From a virus, in the IMG/VR virus record IMGVR_UViG_3300046534_001361, positions 1 to 64,000 of that record: a DNA stretch of 64,000 nucleotides; one strand, given 5' to 3'. This document shows, one piece after another, positions 50,711-59,827 of this stretch (within the stretch, counting starts at the first letter, position 1; every line of letters starts with the position of its first letter). Position numbers and translations under genes: made by a program. Below the pieces are notes generated by a model. The model was not told where the DNA came from. It saw only the letters and a program-made list of their open reading frames with translations, and did no database searches.

Positions 50711-51139
50711 TTATAATGTTACCTGCTCGCTGTCAAGGCCCCAGCCCACTAAAAGCTCACCTCTGTATCTGCATTGCAACTTCTTAGGCGTCATTGAGTC
50801 AGCTCTAAAATTGCCATCAACAGTTTCAGGTCTGCCATTTTTCCAAACCTCGTAAGTCACTCGTTTTAACAGCGTGTTTACAGATGCAACATGATCAATA
50901 CTTACACCGTCTGCAATGACAGAAAAGGCACTACGATCTAATTTATCACCACTATAAAAATCCATTTTTGCAATACGCATATTAAACCAATCGGCATCAA
51001 GCTCAAAGTCGTCTTTAGAAACTGCGTCGCTAACAGCGGTCGCAAGAAAATCTGGCAAAAGTTCAATATTTTGAAATAGCAGCTCTGCTAAGTCTTTGAA
51101 ATTACCGAGTTTATCTATATTAATTTGTAACTTATCCAT
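50711..51139 (-). CDS. Hypothetical protein, 142 aa
   Basis: An acidic protein, helical in the N-terminal half (LAELLFQNIELLPDFLATAV), with a basic C-terminal strand (PKKLQCRYRGELLVGW). No family recognised. Confidence 0.45.
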   Translation of the reverse strand: MDKLQINIDKLGNFKDLAELLFQNIELLPDFLATAVSDAVSKDDFELDADWFNMRIAKMDFYSGDKLDRSAFSVIADGVSIDHVASVNTLLKRVTYEVWKNGRPETVDGNFRADSMTPKKLQCRYRGELLVGWGLDSEQVTL

Positions 51140-51202
51140 TTTTTAATCCTGGTTTTGTTTAAAAAACCGTTCTACATGACCGGCAGCATTTAGTAAGGCA
51201 GA

Positions 51203-52153
51203 CTAATTCAAATCATCAATATGCAAATCATAATCTGCAATCGCAATTGAAATCAAAAACTCGAAATATGAATTCATGTTTTTAAATTTCGTTTGTTTTT
51301 CATACCCTTTATCAAAAACCTCTCTCGTTGCCCGGGCAATTTTGTAACTAGCAGTTTTAAGCTTATTTATCAAAACAAACTGATCAACTTCGGTCTCCGG
51401 TATTGTACATACCGCTCCATTTTGCAACTGGTATTTTAGAATTCCATCTTTGACACCAAGCGATTTGCAATTGTTCCCTGAAATCTTCATTTTTCGATCA
51501 AGTTTTCTAATTTCATCAGCTAAACAATAGCTAACCACAAACTCACTGAGTCGACTATCAACCAATTTGTCTGTATAAATTTTGTCACCAATATGCAGCA
51601 AAATTTCAGCGTGTTCTATAGCCGTGTACTTTTTTCTTCCGTTTTTAACACCTAAATAGTGAGCGTCGAATGACGCTTTTAACTGACTGGTTACGCGCAT
51701 TTGAATCATTACGCCCCCGCCTATCACTAGCCTGTTCGTTCGATTGCCACTGTTAACTCGATTGTCACTCAAGGTAATTGTAGATAAATTAGCGGCTGAA
51801 AGGTAAATACTATCGACGCCAACCGCCCCCTGATAACTTAAAAACCCGTCATTTAGAGATATTACATTGTAAAATTGATTGCTAATTTTGAATTTTCTGC
51901 CAGGTTTCGATAACGCAGATAATTTACTACTGTTATTACCGTTGGTAGATCGACCGTTTAAAAATATTTTTTCGATATTGTCTGATAGACATATTTTTTT
52001 TACTGCCGTTTCATTTTCAACCTTATAGCTCAATATTCCGCCTACAACGCCCATACTAATAGCATCCTGCCCGGCGAACTGAATTAGCGTACCTTCTTTT
52101 GATATTTTTCTGCACTTTCTTCGAAGCGCGATATACTGTGGTGTTTGTCTCAT
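51203..52153 (-). CDS. Repeat-containing hypothetical, 316 aa
   Basis: The ATG at 52153 is favoured by an AGGC site. At least three times the protein returns to a G(V/L)-x-(D/G)G-x-LxYQ or GV(K/V)(D/N)G pattern (GVVGGILSYKVEN near 35, NDGFLSYQG near 105, GVKDGILKYQLQNG near 240), each followed by a charged strand. It has no motif I can assign. It lies between the NinG cluster and the membrane genes. Confidence 0.5.
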   Translation of the reverse strand: MRQTPQYIALRRKCRKISKEGTLIQFAGQDAISMGVVGGILSYKVENETAVKKICLSDNIEKIFLNGRSTNGNNSSKLSALSKPGRKFKISNQFYNVISLNDGFLSYQGAVGVDSIYLSAANLSTITLSDNRVNSGNRTNRLVIGGGVMIQMRVTSQLKASFDAHYLGVKNGRKKYTAIEHAEILLHIGDKIYTDKLVDSRLSEFVVSYCLADEIRKLDRKMKISGNNCKSLGVKDGILKYQLQNGAVCTIPETEVDQFVLINKLKTASYKIARATREVFDKGYEKQTKFKNMNSYFEFLISIAIADYDLHIDDLN

Positions 52154-52217
52154 AAACATGCCTGATTGATTGATGAACTTAATTGATTTTAAATAAATTA
52201 ACCGAATGGTGCAAGGT

Positions 52218-52817
52218 TTATAATATTAATCTCAGTTTTTCCCTAAATAAAACCCTGATATCGCTTAAGGATTCTATCGTATAAGTTACTTTTTCATGCC
52301 GCTTTTTATCCAGATCATCGACAGCCTGTTGACCAATTTTCTTTATCAAATTTGGCGTGTACTCGCCTGAATCACCACCGTTGTACATGTTGCAGTCTGC
52401 GCGTTGACCGTGGATATTATTTTCATCGTATCTTATCGATGGATTATTGCCAGACTCCCAAAAGTGACCCGCTTGGTAATTTTCACCCATGGGTTTGTTG
52501 CAGCAAATACACAAATCAAACTTGTCCCTTTCTCTTATGAATTCATGAACAACTTTTTTTGTGTTTTTTTCCGCTGCCTTTAACAACTGCGAGTTTGATT
52601 TTTTCTCATTTTTCGGTGTTCTTTTTTTGTTTGGGTGTATTACACTTTGGTAATGCAATGATGCTTTTTTGATTTCATTCATTTTTATTTTTTCAAGCGC
52701 CGCTTTAGCATTGCAACTCATAGAGCATCTATTTTTCATAAACGCTGGGTCTTTTCCGTGAGTGTATTTATATTCAACTTTACACTCTAAACAATTTACA
52801 GCTCTTTCACGGGCCAT
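52218..52817 (-). CDS. ninG: NinG/Rap-like recombination protein
   Basis: A 199-aa protein with the NinG pattern: N-terminal Cys (NCLECKVEYKY, later NRCSMSCN), then CICCNKP and AGHFWESGNNPSIRYDE, ADCN-x-YNGG, ending in a helical LREKL-type end. NinG stimulates phage recombination and resembles an HNH-type endonuclease. The ATG at 52817 follows GAGGTGG and overlaps the stop of DUF1367 by TAATG. Confidence 0.85.
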   Translation of the reverse strand: MARERAVNCLECKVEYKYTHGKDPAFMKNRCSMSCNAKAALEKIKMNEIKKASLHYQSVIHPNKKRTPKNEKKSNSQLLKAAEKNTKKVVHEFIRERDKFDLCICCNKPMGENYQAGHFWESGNNPSIRYDENNIHGQRADCNMYNGGDSGEYTPNLIKKIGQQAVDDLDKKRHEKVTYTIESLSDIRVLFREKLRLIL

Positions 52818-53257
52818 TAAAACCACCTCAAAAGTTCATTTATTAAATGCTCATCTGTACTATCATCAAATACAATGTTAAGCGCAGCATTTACGGCCCT
52901 AGCATAAAACTCTTGCCGTTCTTCTGTAGGCATTTTTTCGTAAGAAATAGACCTCGGAATAAATTTAAAAAACTTACCATTTCTATCAAACGTCGGGTCA
53001 CAATGACCGGCCGCGATAGTGATCACTTCACGAACGATGCTAAGTTGCACGGGGTTTTTATGTTCATCCACCCCACCATAATAATGGTCTGTACAGTATG
53101 AAAAAAATGCAAATATTTTGCGGTGTAACCCATAGTTTTGTTCTAATTTCACATCGCAACTATAAGTCTCGTTAAATTTAATTTTCTTCATTAAATCCTG
53201 GCTTTTCTCGTCCGCAGGATAAAAGCCAGTTTTATTTTTTACGAGGTGTATTTTCAT
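52817..53257 (-). CDS. DUF1367 protein
   Basis: A 146-aa protein with the DUF1367 pattern (SQDLMKKIKFNETYSCDVKLEQNYGLHRKIFAFF). Family members flank ninG-like genes in lambdoid phages. A DNA-metabolism role is suggested only by that context. It starts at ATGA with the methylase. Confidence 0.7.
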   Translation of the reverse strand: MKIHLVKNKTGFYPADEKSQDLMKKIKFNETYSCDVKLEQNYGLHRKIFAFFSYCTDHYYGGVDEHKNPVQLSIVREVITIAAGHCDPTFDRNGKFFKFIPRSISYEKMPTEERQEFYARAVNAALNIVFDDSTDEHLINELLRWF

Positions 53258-54135
53258 TTAATCCAGTATGTACCCGCATTGCGCCCCTGCCTTGGGTTTT
53301 TTCCAACCTGTCCCTCTTCATACATTTCATTCAGTCCGCCTAAAATTGATGCAGTCGAAAAGGAGCATTTAGGGTGAGCTGATATTTCGCTAGCCGTTAA
53401 ATGCCGCCTAAGCTCTTTCATAATCAAGGTAATTATTGATCTCCTTCTCCCTGATGTTTTTTTTGAATCTGAATTCATTTTTGATTTTCGTTTTTTTGTT
53501 TGTTTCGTTGCGTTGCTACTTTTGATACCTTGGTATGCTAATTCTAAAATAGTCATGTTTTCACTGCCTGTTTTATTGTTTATGTTTATTGAATTTTGGA
53601 CTTGATTACCGAAAACATCCCAGCCAGGTTTGCTATGCCGTGCGAACATTTCCAGTTTTCTCACATTTGGCCCGTACCTAACTACAATTTGTTTTCTGAA
53701 AAAGTTAGGCTTTTCAGAATGTACCCCGGTGTGTGGGATCTTATAGCTAGTATACTGGTTTCTTTTTTTGCCCTCGCGATACAGGGAGCAAACACTACCC
53801 CGGCCAAAAAGCAGTATATACTCGCAATCGGTCATACCATGCGGCCCTGGCGTTCCGTGCCGTTTTTGCCTTTTAGTTGACTTGACCCAAACTTTATCTA
53901 ATCGTATGAATTTAAACCCCCATGCGTTGCCAACGTTTTTGGCCTCTTGAATGAAAGCACCTGTTACCCACATATGCAACGCGCAGTTATCAGCTGTTAA
54001 CGCGTTAACGTCCATCATACACAGCTCTTTTATTGACATGGTTTGGTAAATCAACTCGCAAAATTTACCACCGACAGGACCGCCTGATGTATATTTCCAA
54101 GCTGGATCACAATAGATAACATCGTACTCGTTCAT
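53254..54135 (-). CDS. MT-A70-type N6-adenine methyltransferase with C-terminal wHTH
   Basis: A 293-aa protein. The N-terminal catalytic domain has DPAWKYTSGG (the DPPW motif is DPAW here), RHGTPGPHGMTDCEYILLF and a GWDVFGNQV end. A Lys-rich linker (KQTKKRKSKMNSDSKKTSG) leads to a basic C-terminal domain (LTASEISAHPKCSFSTASIL) that looks like a winged helix-turn-helix. It may methylate phage DNA or RNA in a site-directed way. The first Pro change is the only motif deviation. Confidence 0.8.
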   Translation of the reverse strand: MNEYDVIYCDPAWKYTSGGPVGGKFCELIYQTMSIKELCMMDVNALTADNCALHMWVTGAFIQEAKNVGNAWGFKFIRLDKVWVKSTKRQKRHGTPGPHGMTDCEYILLFGRGSVCSLYREGKKRNQYTSYKIPHTGVHSEKPNFFRKQIVVRYGPNVRKLEMFARHSKPGWDVFGNQVQNSININNKTGSENMTILELAYQGIKSSNATKQTKKRKSKMNSDSKKTSGRRRSIITLIMKELRRHLTASEISAHPKCSFSTASILGGLNEMYEEGQVGKNPRQGRNAGTYWIK

Positions 54136-54218
54136 AATTCACCTGATTATTTTTAATAATTGAAGTGCTAATGCTATCATATTATGTGCAAATAGTAAAC
54201 CTATTATGTTTAATCAGT

Positions 54219-54320
54219 TTAATTGCGCTGGTCGGTATTGTTATCATCAAACGAGTTGACAATAGTATGAATGGCAATAACGGCAACCGCAATCAACAGT
54301 AAAGCAGCTAAAGTTCTCAT
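54219..54320 (-). CDS. 33-aa single-TM microprotein
   Basis: Reads MRTLAALLLIAVAVIAIH, one clear membrane helix, then a short acidic tail. Its ATG overlaps the TGA of a 10-codon leader (54317-54349), suggesting coupled translation. Similar tiny TM proteins are used by phages in membrane or lysis control. Confidence 0.45.
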   Translation of the reverse strand: MRTLAALLLIAVAVIAIHTIVNSFDDNNTDQRN

Positions 54321-54349
54321 GGCGCACCGCAAGGGTTCAATATTTTCAT
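54317..54349 (-). CDS. 10-aa leader peptide
   Basis: The short frame (MKILNPCGAP) ends in a TGA that overlaps the ATG of the TM microprotein. Its role would be translational coupling or regulation. Expression unproven. Confidence 0.25.
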   Translation of the reverse strand: MKILNPCGAP

Positions 54350-54379
54350 TATGGATGACACCTCTGTTTAATTTAGTTT

Positions 54380-54402
54380 GCCCGGGGATTAAATAGCCGG
54401 GC
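54380..54402 (-). terminator. Cassette terminator hairpin
   Basis: GCCCGG / CCGGGC stem with a GGATTAAATAG-type loop, after Imm5-like copy 5. Variant of the repeated cassette hairpin. Confidence 0.6.
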
Positions 54403-54421
54403 TTGTGGTCGATCGGTTTTG

Positions 54422-54946
<525 letters not shown>

Positions 54947-54999
54947 TTTCGATCTCGCTCTATTTTAGTGGTGGGTTGTGGCGTCTTGCCGATGAATTG

Positions 55000-55050
55000 A
55001 TATTAACACATTCAAAGCAGACTGAAGATTTTAAATCTAATTAGTTTAAA
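55000..55050 (-). promoter_or_regulatory. Dyad promoter, cassette type (copy e)
   Basis: TTTAAA dyad (55030-55050), CTTCAG (55022-55027), 16 bp ending TGTGT, TAATAT (55000-55005). The -35 is weaker than in other copies. Confidence 0.7.
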
Positions 55051-55059
55051 TTAAGTTTA

Positions 55060-55080
55060 CCCGGCTATTAGATGGCCGGG
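55060..55080 (-). terminator. Cassette terminator hairpin
   Basis: CCCGGC / GCCGGG stem with TATTAGATG loop, between Imm5-like copies 6 and 5. GGATCGTGGTTGCTCC-type trailer matches other cassettes. Confidence 0.65.
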
Positions 55081-55096
55081 ATCGTGGTTGCTCCGT

Positions 55097-55693
55097 TTAT
55101 TCTGAAAACATCTTCATGAGTGAAGCTTGAACCACTTCATTTGATTCCGCATAAGCAGCAGTATAAGCAGCAGCATAAGCATCATCAGCATAGATAGCAG
55201 CATCATTAGCATTAGCATGAGCAGCAGCATAAGCAGCAGCATAAGCAGCATAAACAGCAGAAACAGCAGCATCAGCAGCACAATAAGCAGGAGAAGCTAC
55301 ATAAGCAGCAGAAGCAGCATAAGCAGCAGCATCATAAGCAGCATCACAGACTTTCAATCTATTCACCTCGGATGGTTCCGATATCCAATCCTTAGCCGAT
55401 TGGATCGCAGCATTAGCTCTGGGATCGGTGTGTAGATGCGACACACTTTCAGCGCATTCAACGGCGAACTGCACTATCCTGTGCTTTGGCAGGGTTTTAC
55501 CGGCCAACCACAGAAAATCAGCCGTGGTATTTTTGCCACCGATCAAACTAAAAATCTCAACGGGTTGATCGGTGTTGCCGGTTTGTGCGATAAATCGATC
55601 AAAACCCGGCTTACACGCACCGAGATCTACTAATTGTTTTTTCGTAATTGTTGGTGCTGGTGCTGGTGCTGGTATTGGTATTGGTGCTTTCAT
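55097..55693 (-). CDS. Imm5-like alanine-repeat protein, copy 6
   Basis: A 198-aa copy with a longer PIPIPAPAPAP N-terminal repeat, the family core (LGACKPGFDRFIAQTGNTDQ, LWLAGKTLPKH, ECAESVSHLHTDP) and an Ala/Tyr/Asp tail. It directly follows the dnaB gene and uses the dyad promoter at 55747-55797, whose dyad overlaps the dnaB stop. Confidence 0.65.
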   Translation of the reverse strand: MKAPIPIPAPAPAPTITKKQLVDLGACKPGFDRFIAQTGNTDQPVEIFSLIGGKNTTADFLWLAGKTLPKHRIVQFAVECAESVSHLHTDPRANAAIQSAKDWISEPSEVNRLKVCDAAYDAAAYAASAAYVASPAYCAADAAVSAVYAAYAAAYAAAHANANDAAIYADDAYAAAYTAAYAESNEVVQASLMKMFSE

Positions 55694-55746
55694 TTTCGAT
55701 CTCGCTCTATTTTAGTGGTGGGTTGTGGCGTCTTGCCGATGAATTG

Positions 55747-55797
55747 ATATTAACACACTGGCGGCAGGGTGCAACTTTTAAATCAAATAAGTTTAAT
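55747..55797 (-). promoter_or_regulatory. Dyad promoter, cassette type (copy f)
   Basis: TTTAAA dyad (55777-55797), TTGCAC, 16 bp ending TGTGT, TAATAT. The dyad abuts the stop of dnaB, so the cassette was inserted right after the replication operon. Confidence 0.7.
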
Positions 55798-57161
55798 TAA
55801 GTAGAATACTTACGGGGTTCATTTTGCTCAACTATCGGCACAGGGCGATCTGTAGAAACAAATTTACTCCGACTCAAATGACTTTCCAGAACATCAGATC
55901 CCACTTCACCCATTCGCACTTTTCCAGAAATTATTTTAGCCAACATGCCGTCCTCATTTTCTTTCCCGTATTCGTCCCGATGAATTAGCATGATCCAATC
56001 CGCAGTTTGCTCTATTGCACTAGCACCAAATAACTCGGATATTTTAGGCTCACCTATGCCTGATCTGTTCATTTGGGATAAAACTATAATCGGGCAATTC
56101 ATCTCTTTTGCTAAGTTTTTAAGCCCCAAAACATTTGATCCAATTTCTTCGGTTTTACTCCTGCCACTACCTGTTATTAGCTGTAGATAATCAACAAAAA
56201 TACCGTCAACTTTACCATGTTTTATTTTTTGCATTCTGACTCTCGAATTGATTTGAGCTAGTGATAATCCGCCGCTATCATCGAGGTAAAGATTTGAATC
56301 ATAAAGGTCTGCCATCGCTTTAGATACTAACGTAAATTGAGTATCATCAGACATATAATCCGATCGCTTAACGCTGTTAATGCCAATATTTGACATGGAG
56401 CTGATCAGTTTATGGCGAATTAAAATGTCAGGCATTTCTAGACTAAAAAACAAAATGTGTTTCTTTTCGTGGATCGCCATGCTTTCAAGAATGTTCATAG
56501 CAAAAGTTGTTTTTCCCATTGAGGGCAGCCCGCCAATTACAATAAGATCTCCATCTTGGGCACCACCAGATCTTTGATCAAGATCAGCAAATCCAGTGCT
56601 AATACCCGTCAACGCAGAGTCGCTCTGAAATACCTTTTCGGCATGATCAACATATTCGCCCATTTGATCTTTAATGTGCTTTAATCTGCCTTCATTTTCA
56701 CTTTCGATTCCAACCCCCGCAACCGCAGCAATTGAATCACTAACGCGCTGTGAAATCATCCCAGAGCCGTTTAATATATTTAATGCGTCAATATATCCCT
56801 TATGTAGTTTTCTGGCGCTAGAGTAGCTTTGAATGCGCTTTACGTGACCATCTGAGAATATTCTGGGTGAGCTTTTAGCTATTTCACCCAAATAACCAAA
56901 CCCACCGATCTGATTAGACTGCCCCAATTCGTCAATATGCTGATTTAAGTTTACTAAATCAAAACTATCACCTTTTCCGTTAAGATGTACAATTGATGCC
57001 ATGATCAATCGATTTTTCTCAAAATAAAAATCATCAAATGATAATCCATCAAATGCTATTGCGTTGCTCTCTGTTAGTCGAGCGTTGTTGATTAAGGAGC
57101 CAAGCACAGCAGCTTCAGATTCAGCTGAAAACAAATTGTGTTGTGGATTTAGATTTAGCAT
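55797..57161 (-). CDS. Replicative helicase, DnaB-like
   Basis: A 454-aa hexameric helicase for phage DNA replication. N-terminal domain (EAAVLGSLINN), then Walker A GGLPSMGKTT (~225), Walker B VDGIFVDYLQL (~325), LSQMNRSG arginine-finger region and the C-terminal QTADWIMLIHRDEYG motif. Short for DnaB but complete. The ATG at 57161 lies inside the end of the loader gene. It is recruited by the loader from the initiator. Confidence 0.88.
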   Translation of the reverse strand: MLNLNPQHNLFSAESEAAVLGSLINNARLTESNAIAFDGLSFDDFYFEKNRLIMASIVHLNGKGDSFDLVNLNQHIDELGQSNQIGGFGYLGEIAKSSPRIFSDGHVKRIQSYSSARKLHKGYIDALNILNGSGMISQRVSDSIAAVAGVGIESENEGRLKHIKDQMGEYVDHAEKVFQSDSALTGISTGFADLDQRSGGAQDGDLIVIGGLPSMGKTTFAMNILESMAIHEKKHILFFSLEMPDILIRHKLISSMSNIGINSVKRSDYMSDDTQFTLVSKAMADLYDSNLYLDDSGGLSLAQINSRVRMQKIKHGKVDGIFVDYLQLITGSGRSKTEEIGSNVLGLKNLAKEMNCPIIVLSQMNRSGIGEPKISELFGASAIEQTADWIMLIHRDEYGKENEDGMLAKIISGKVRMGEVGSDVLESHLSRSKFVSTDRPVPIVEQNEPRKYST

Positions 57162-57922
57162 CGAAGAGATCCCCAATCGAAAGCAATTTCAAAACCGCCG
57201 TCTTGTTTTAACCGGTCCATGCATCGCTCACCGATCACGGCGGAAACGGATTCACGGGTTAAATTGCTAATCAGGATCGTAGGTCGTCGTTGTTGGTAGC
57301 GATTGTCGATAACATCAAAGATAAACATTTTTTCAGTGTCGGTCCCACGCTGTACGCCGATCTCGTCAATAACCAATAAATCTAAATTACTGTAGTGATC
57401 GATAATATCAGACTCTTCGAATTCAGATGATTTACTCCATGACCCTTTGAGCTTGCGGATCATATCCATGAGTTTAACGATCTCGCAATTGTGATTATCA
57501 ACTAGCGATTCAACGATGCACGATGCCAATAACGTTTTACCGGTACCAACTGATCCGATCATTAACATGTTACTGACATCAGGGAAGTTAAATAAAAAAC
57601 AATTTACGGCGTTTACGGCAATGAACTGATTGTTTGTTGTCACAGGAAAATTGTTAATGTCGTTACCAATAAATCTTGGTGAGATACCGGCATTGACGCA
57701 TTTCTTGTTATGACGTTCACATACGAGTTTTGATCTTACACCTTGCATGTGAATTTGATTTTCTTCGGAAATCCTGTCAGATGCGCATTTTGGACATGTC
57801 TCAGAGTGTACATATCTCAGTGAAAATCCAGCCCCGACTTGTATATAAGTTGGTTTGAAATCCCCGTGAATATTGCACCGTATCGGGATAATGTTTTTTG
57901 GCATTGTAGTTGACTCGATCAT
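57155..57922 (-). CDS. DnaC-like helicase loader
   Basis: A 255-aa AAA+ protein. An N-terminal Cys region (CNIHGD, ETCPKCASDR) is followed by Walker A GSVGTGKTLLA (~125), Walker B LDLLVIDEIGVQ (~185) and a SNLTRES sensor region. It loads DnaB at the origin in the initiator gene. Its 3' end overlaps the dnaB gene by 7 bp. Confidence 0.85.
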   Translation of the reverse strand: MIESTTMPKNIIPIRCNIHGDFKPTYIQVGAGFSLRYVHSETCPKCASDRISEENQIHMQGVRSKLVCERHNKKCVNAGISPRFIGNDINNFPVTTNNQFIAVNAVNCFLFNFPDVSNMLMIGSVGTGKTLLASCIVESLVDNHNCEIVKLMDMIRKLKGSWSKSSEFEESDIIDHYSNLDLLVIDEIGVQRGTDTEKMFIFDVIDNRYQQRRPTILISNLTRESVSAVIGERCMDRLKQDGGFEIAFDWGSLRC

Positions 57923-58701
57923 AATTTACCGCCCTGAAATGGCCCTGTTGCCATTTTCATGTTCATTGGTGTTGATTGCTGGCTTTGCGTGAATTTCTGA
58001 TTGGCAGTGTTTCTGCCAATAAATTCCTCAACTTTACCGGCGTTCCTAAATATCAGATCAATTGAGTTGAAAACCGTTCCAGAATCATTTTTACCCATGT
58101 GATAATCAGATTTTTTACAGCCTCTGATTGCCTCGATCAGCTGATCAGGGGTAAAACCCTCTTTCAATCGGGCCTCAATTTTTGATCTCCGATCTTTGGT
58201 TAGTTTGGAACTGCTCTTGCCCATAATTTCTTGCCAGCGGCTAAAGACAAATTCACAGTCAGTTTTAATAACAATTTTTAATTCCTCAATAGTGTTCGGA
58301 TCACTTTTAAGTTCATTGTTAAGTTCATTGTTAGGATCGTCCGCAGATTCTGCGGGGGTGTGGTGCAGATTCTGCGGGGGTGTGGTGCAGATTCTGCGGG
58401 GGTGTGGTGCAGATTCTGCGGGGGTTGGCTGATCGTGCAGCTCGATCTCAATGCTTTTTAATGTGTAAATACTACTTGTTCCAGCACGTTCTTTGATGTT
58501 TAAAAAGCCGTCTTTTTCCAGTGTTTTTACATGGCCTTGGAATGCCCTTTCAGACATCGAACAGTTGCCAGCCATTTTAGGTATCGAGTACCAACTAACG
58601 CCGTCGTCGTTTGAATTATTAGCTAGCTGCAATAGAGTTAATTTTAATGGAGCTTTTTTTATTTCTTGTTCCCACGCCCAAAAAGTCCATTTAGCTGACA
58701 T
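57919..58701 (-). CDS. O-like replication initiator with internal origin
   Basis: A 260-aa protein with an N-terminal winged helix (LQLANNSNDDGVSWYSIPKMAGN then SMSERAFQGHVKTLEKDGFL) for DNA binding and a C-terminal helical domain (SKLTKDRRSKIEARLKEGF) for loader contact. The central proline/Ala linker is encoded by four tandem 22-bp iterons at 58343-58425, as in lambda O. Start at 58701 from an AAGGA site. An ATG two codons upstream is possible. Confidence 0.8.
   Translation of the reverse strand: MSAKWTFWAWEQEIKKAPLKLTLLQLANNSNDDGVSWYSIPKMAGNCSMSERAFQGHVKTLEKDGFLNIKERAGTSSIYTLKSIEIELHDQPTPAESAPHPRRICTTPPQNLHHTPAESADDPNNELNNELKSDPNTIEELKIVIKTDCEFVFSRWQEIMGKSSSKLTKDRRSKIEARLKEGFTPDQLIEAIRGCKKSDYHMGKNDSGTVFNSIDLIFRNAGKVEEFIGRNTANQKFTQSQQSTPMNMKMATGPFQGGKL
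58262..58425. repeat. Replication origin: iterons and AT-rich flank
   Basis: Four copies of GCAGATTCTGCGGGGGT start at 58343, 58365, 58387 and 58409, exactly 22 bp apart. Each contains the dyad GCAGAtTCTGC. Two AAGTTCATTGTT repeats and an AT-rich segment (58262-58330) lie on one side. This is the classic lambdoid ori inside the initiator gene. Confidence 0.8.
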
Positions 58702-59329
58702 TGGCATTTCCTTCTTCGTAGCCTGTGGATTTTAATATAGCCAATCTGACCGCCTCATCATTGTTGTTAAGAACATCCGCAAGCAGCGCTATGTCATTAT
58801 GCAGTTTACTTCTTAATTTTAACTGCATAACAGTGGCCTCTTCCCAACAAGTAACTCCGCAAGCCAGTTTTATTTTTGAGGCTACGCTTGTTATTGTTTT
58901 TGGGAAATCTGTTTTTCTTGTTTCCCTGACAAAAAGCGCACCGCACATTTTCTTGTAACTGTCCCCACTTTCATTTCGATGCTTAATAAGGCTATCAAAT
59001 ATCCATTCATAAGTTTCAATTTTTAACTTGGGGCTAATGGCTAGCGCCATGTCAATAAATAAAAGTGGGTGTAGCCAAGTGTGGGCGCCTCTGCCTCGCG
59101 CTGATTTTTTCACTTTGTCCTTACCAAACTTTATTTGAAGCTCAGATACAAACTCCTTAGTGCCCTTGTTTTGTAACCAAGCCTTCATCACAAAAAGCGG
59201 CATTGAATTTACTGCCCGCCAAGAATTGCCAAGCTTAACTAAGTCGGTTGCGCTAAACATCTCTGTTTTGCTGTGCTGCGTTATATGTCCGCCTAGTAGC
59301 GGTCTTTGCATTAGTGTTACTGTCTTCAT
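58691..59329 (-). CDS. KilA-N domain protein
   Basis: A 212-aa protein with the KilA-N pattern: TEMFSATDLVKLGNSWR, WLQNKGTKEFVSELQ and GAHTWLHPLLFIDMALAI, then a helical end. KilA-N proteins bind DNA in phages and often affect host replication. First gene of the replication operon, under the 59362-59390 promoter. Confidence 0.8.
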   Translation of the reverse strand: MKTVTLMQRPLLGGHITQHSKTEMFSATDLVKLGNSWRAVNSMPLFVMKAWLQNKGTKEFVSELQIKFGKDKVKKSARGRGAHTWLHPLLFIDMALAISPKLKIETYEWIFDSLIKHRNESGDSYKKMCGALFVRETRKTDFPKTITSVASKIKLACGVTCWEEATVMQLKLRSKLHNDIALLADVLNNNDEAVRLAILKSTGYEEGNANVS

Positions 59330-59361
59330 GAATACTCACTTAGGGGTTGTTAATATCCTTA

Positions 59362-59390
59362 ATAATATCACCCTTTTATTAAACCGTCAA
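59362..59390 (-). promoter_or_regulatory. Replication-operon promoter
   Basis: Minus-strand TTGACG, 17 bp, TATTAT. A TCAATAATATTGA palindrome overlaps the -35, fitting operator control by the repressor at 59828. A near-consensus promoter for KilA-N, initiator, loader and helicase. Confidence 0.65.
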
Positions 59391-59521
59391 TAATATTGAG
59401 GATTTATAGGCGGGTTTATTTTTAATGAAATTTAACACTCTATTATTTTGACGTGCTTACTTTTGCTAGGGGGTTTTTATTGGGAGTAATTCAATCAGGG
59501 GTCGATATTTTAATTACAAGG

Positions 59522-59557
59522 ATCTTTAATATTAAACCTGAGTTTAATATTAAAGAT
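59522..59557 (-). terminator. Perfect 16-bp hairpin downstream of the 84-aa gene
   Basis: Arms ATCTTTAATATTAAAC and its exact complement flank a CTGA loop. On the minus strand it lies after the stop at 59570 and could terminate that transcript, though GC content is low and no T-run follows. An operator role is also possible. Confidence 0.45.
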
Positions 59558-59569
59558 TTCATTTTAGCC

Positions 59570-59824
59570 TTACTGGTTAATCAATGATCCTTGACTCGCC
59601 AATCGCTCTAAAACATCAACAAACCCGCGCATACATTCAACATTACCGATCATTTTATCAACGCTAAACTTATCAATAATGTCTTGCTCTAAATAACCTG
59701 CACCGCCATTTTTAAACAGTAACGTATCACCCTCGTAAATAGGATTGCCGCGCGAGTCTATTAATGTTGTATTCCGTTTCATTTCTAATAATTGTTCAAG
59801 CTCACTTTCTGGTAAATTATTCAT
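59570..59824 (-). CDS. Hypothetical protein, 84 aa
   Basis: Helical acidic start (PESELEQLLEMKRNTTLID), then a strand (GNPIYEGDTLLFKNGGAGY) resembling small YopX/DUF-type phage proteins that contain a two-strand IYEGDxLLFK motif. Not assigned. Tight spacing after the HTH gene suggests shared control. Confidence 0.5.
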   Translation of the reverse strand: MNNLPESELEQLLEMKRNTTLIDSRGNPIYEGDTLLFKNGGAGYLEQDIIDKFSVDKMIGNVECMRGFVDVLERLASQGSLINQ

Positions 59825-59827
59825 GAT

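Noticed and set aside
58343-58425. 22-bp repeats as a CRISPR array
   Set aside because: Repeats are adjacent with no unique spacers and lie inside the initiator gene; they are iterons.
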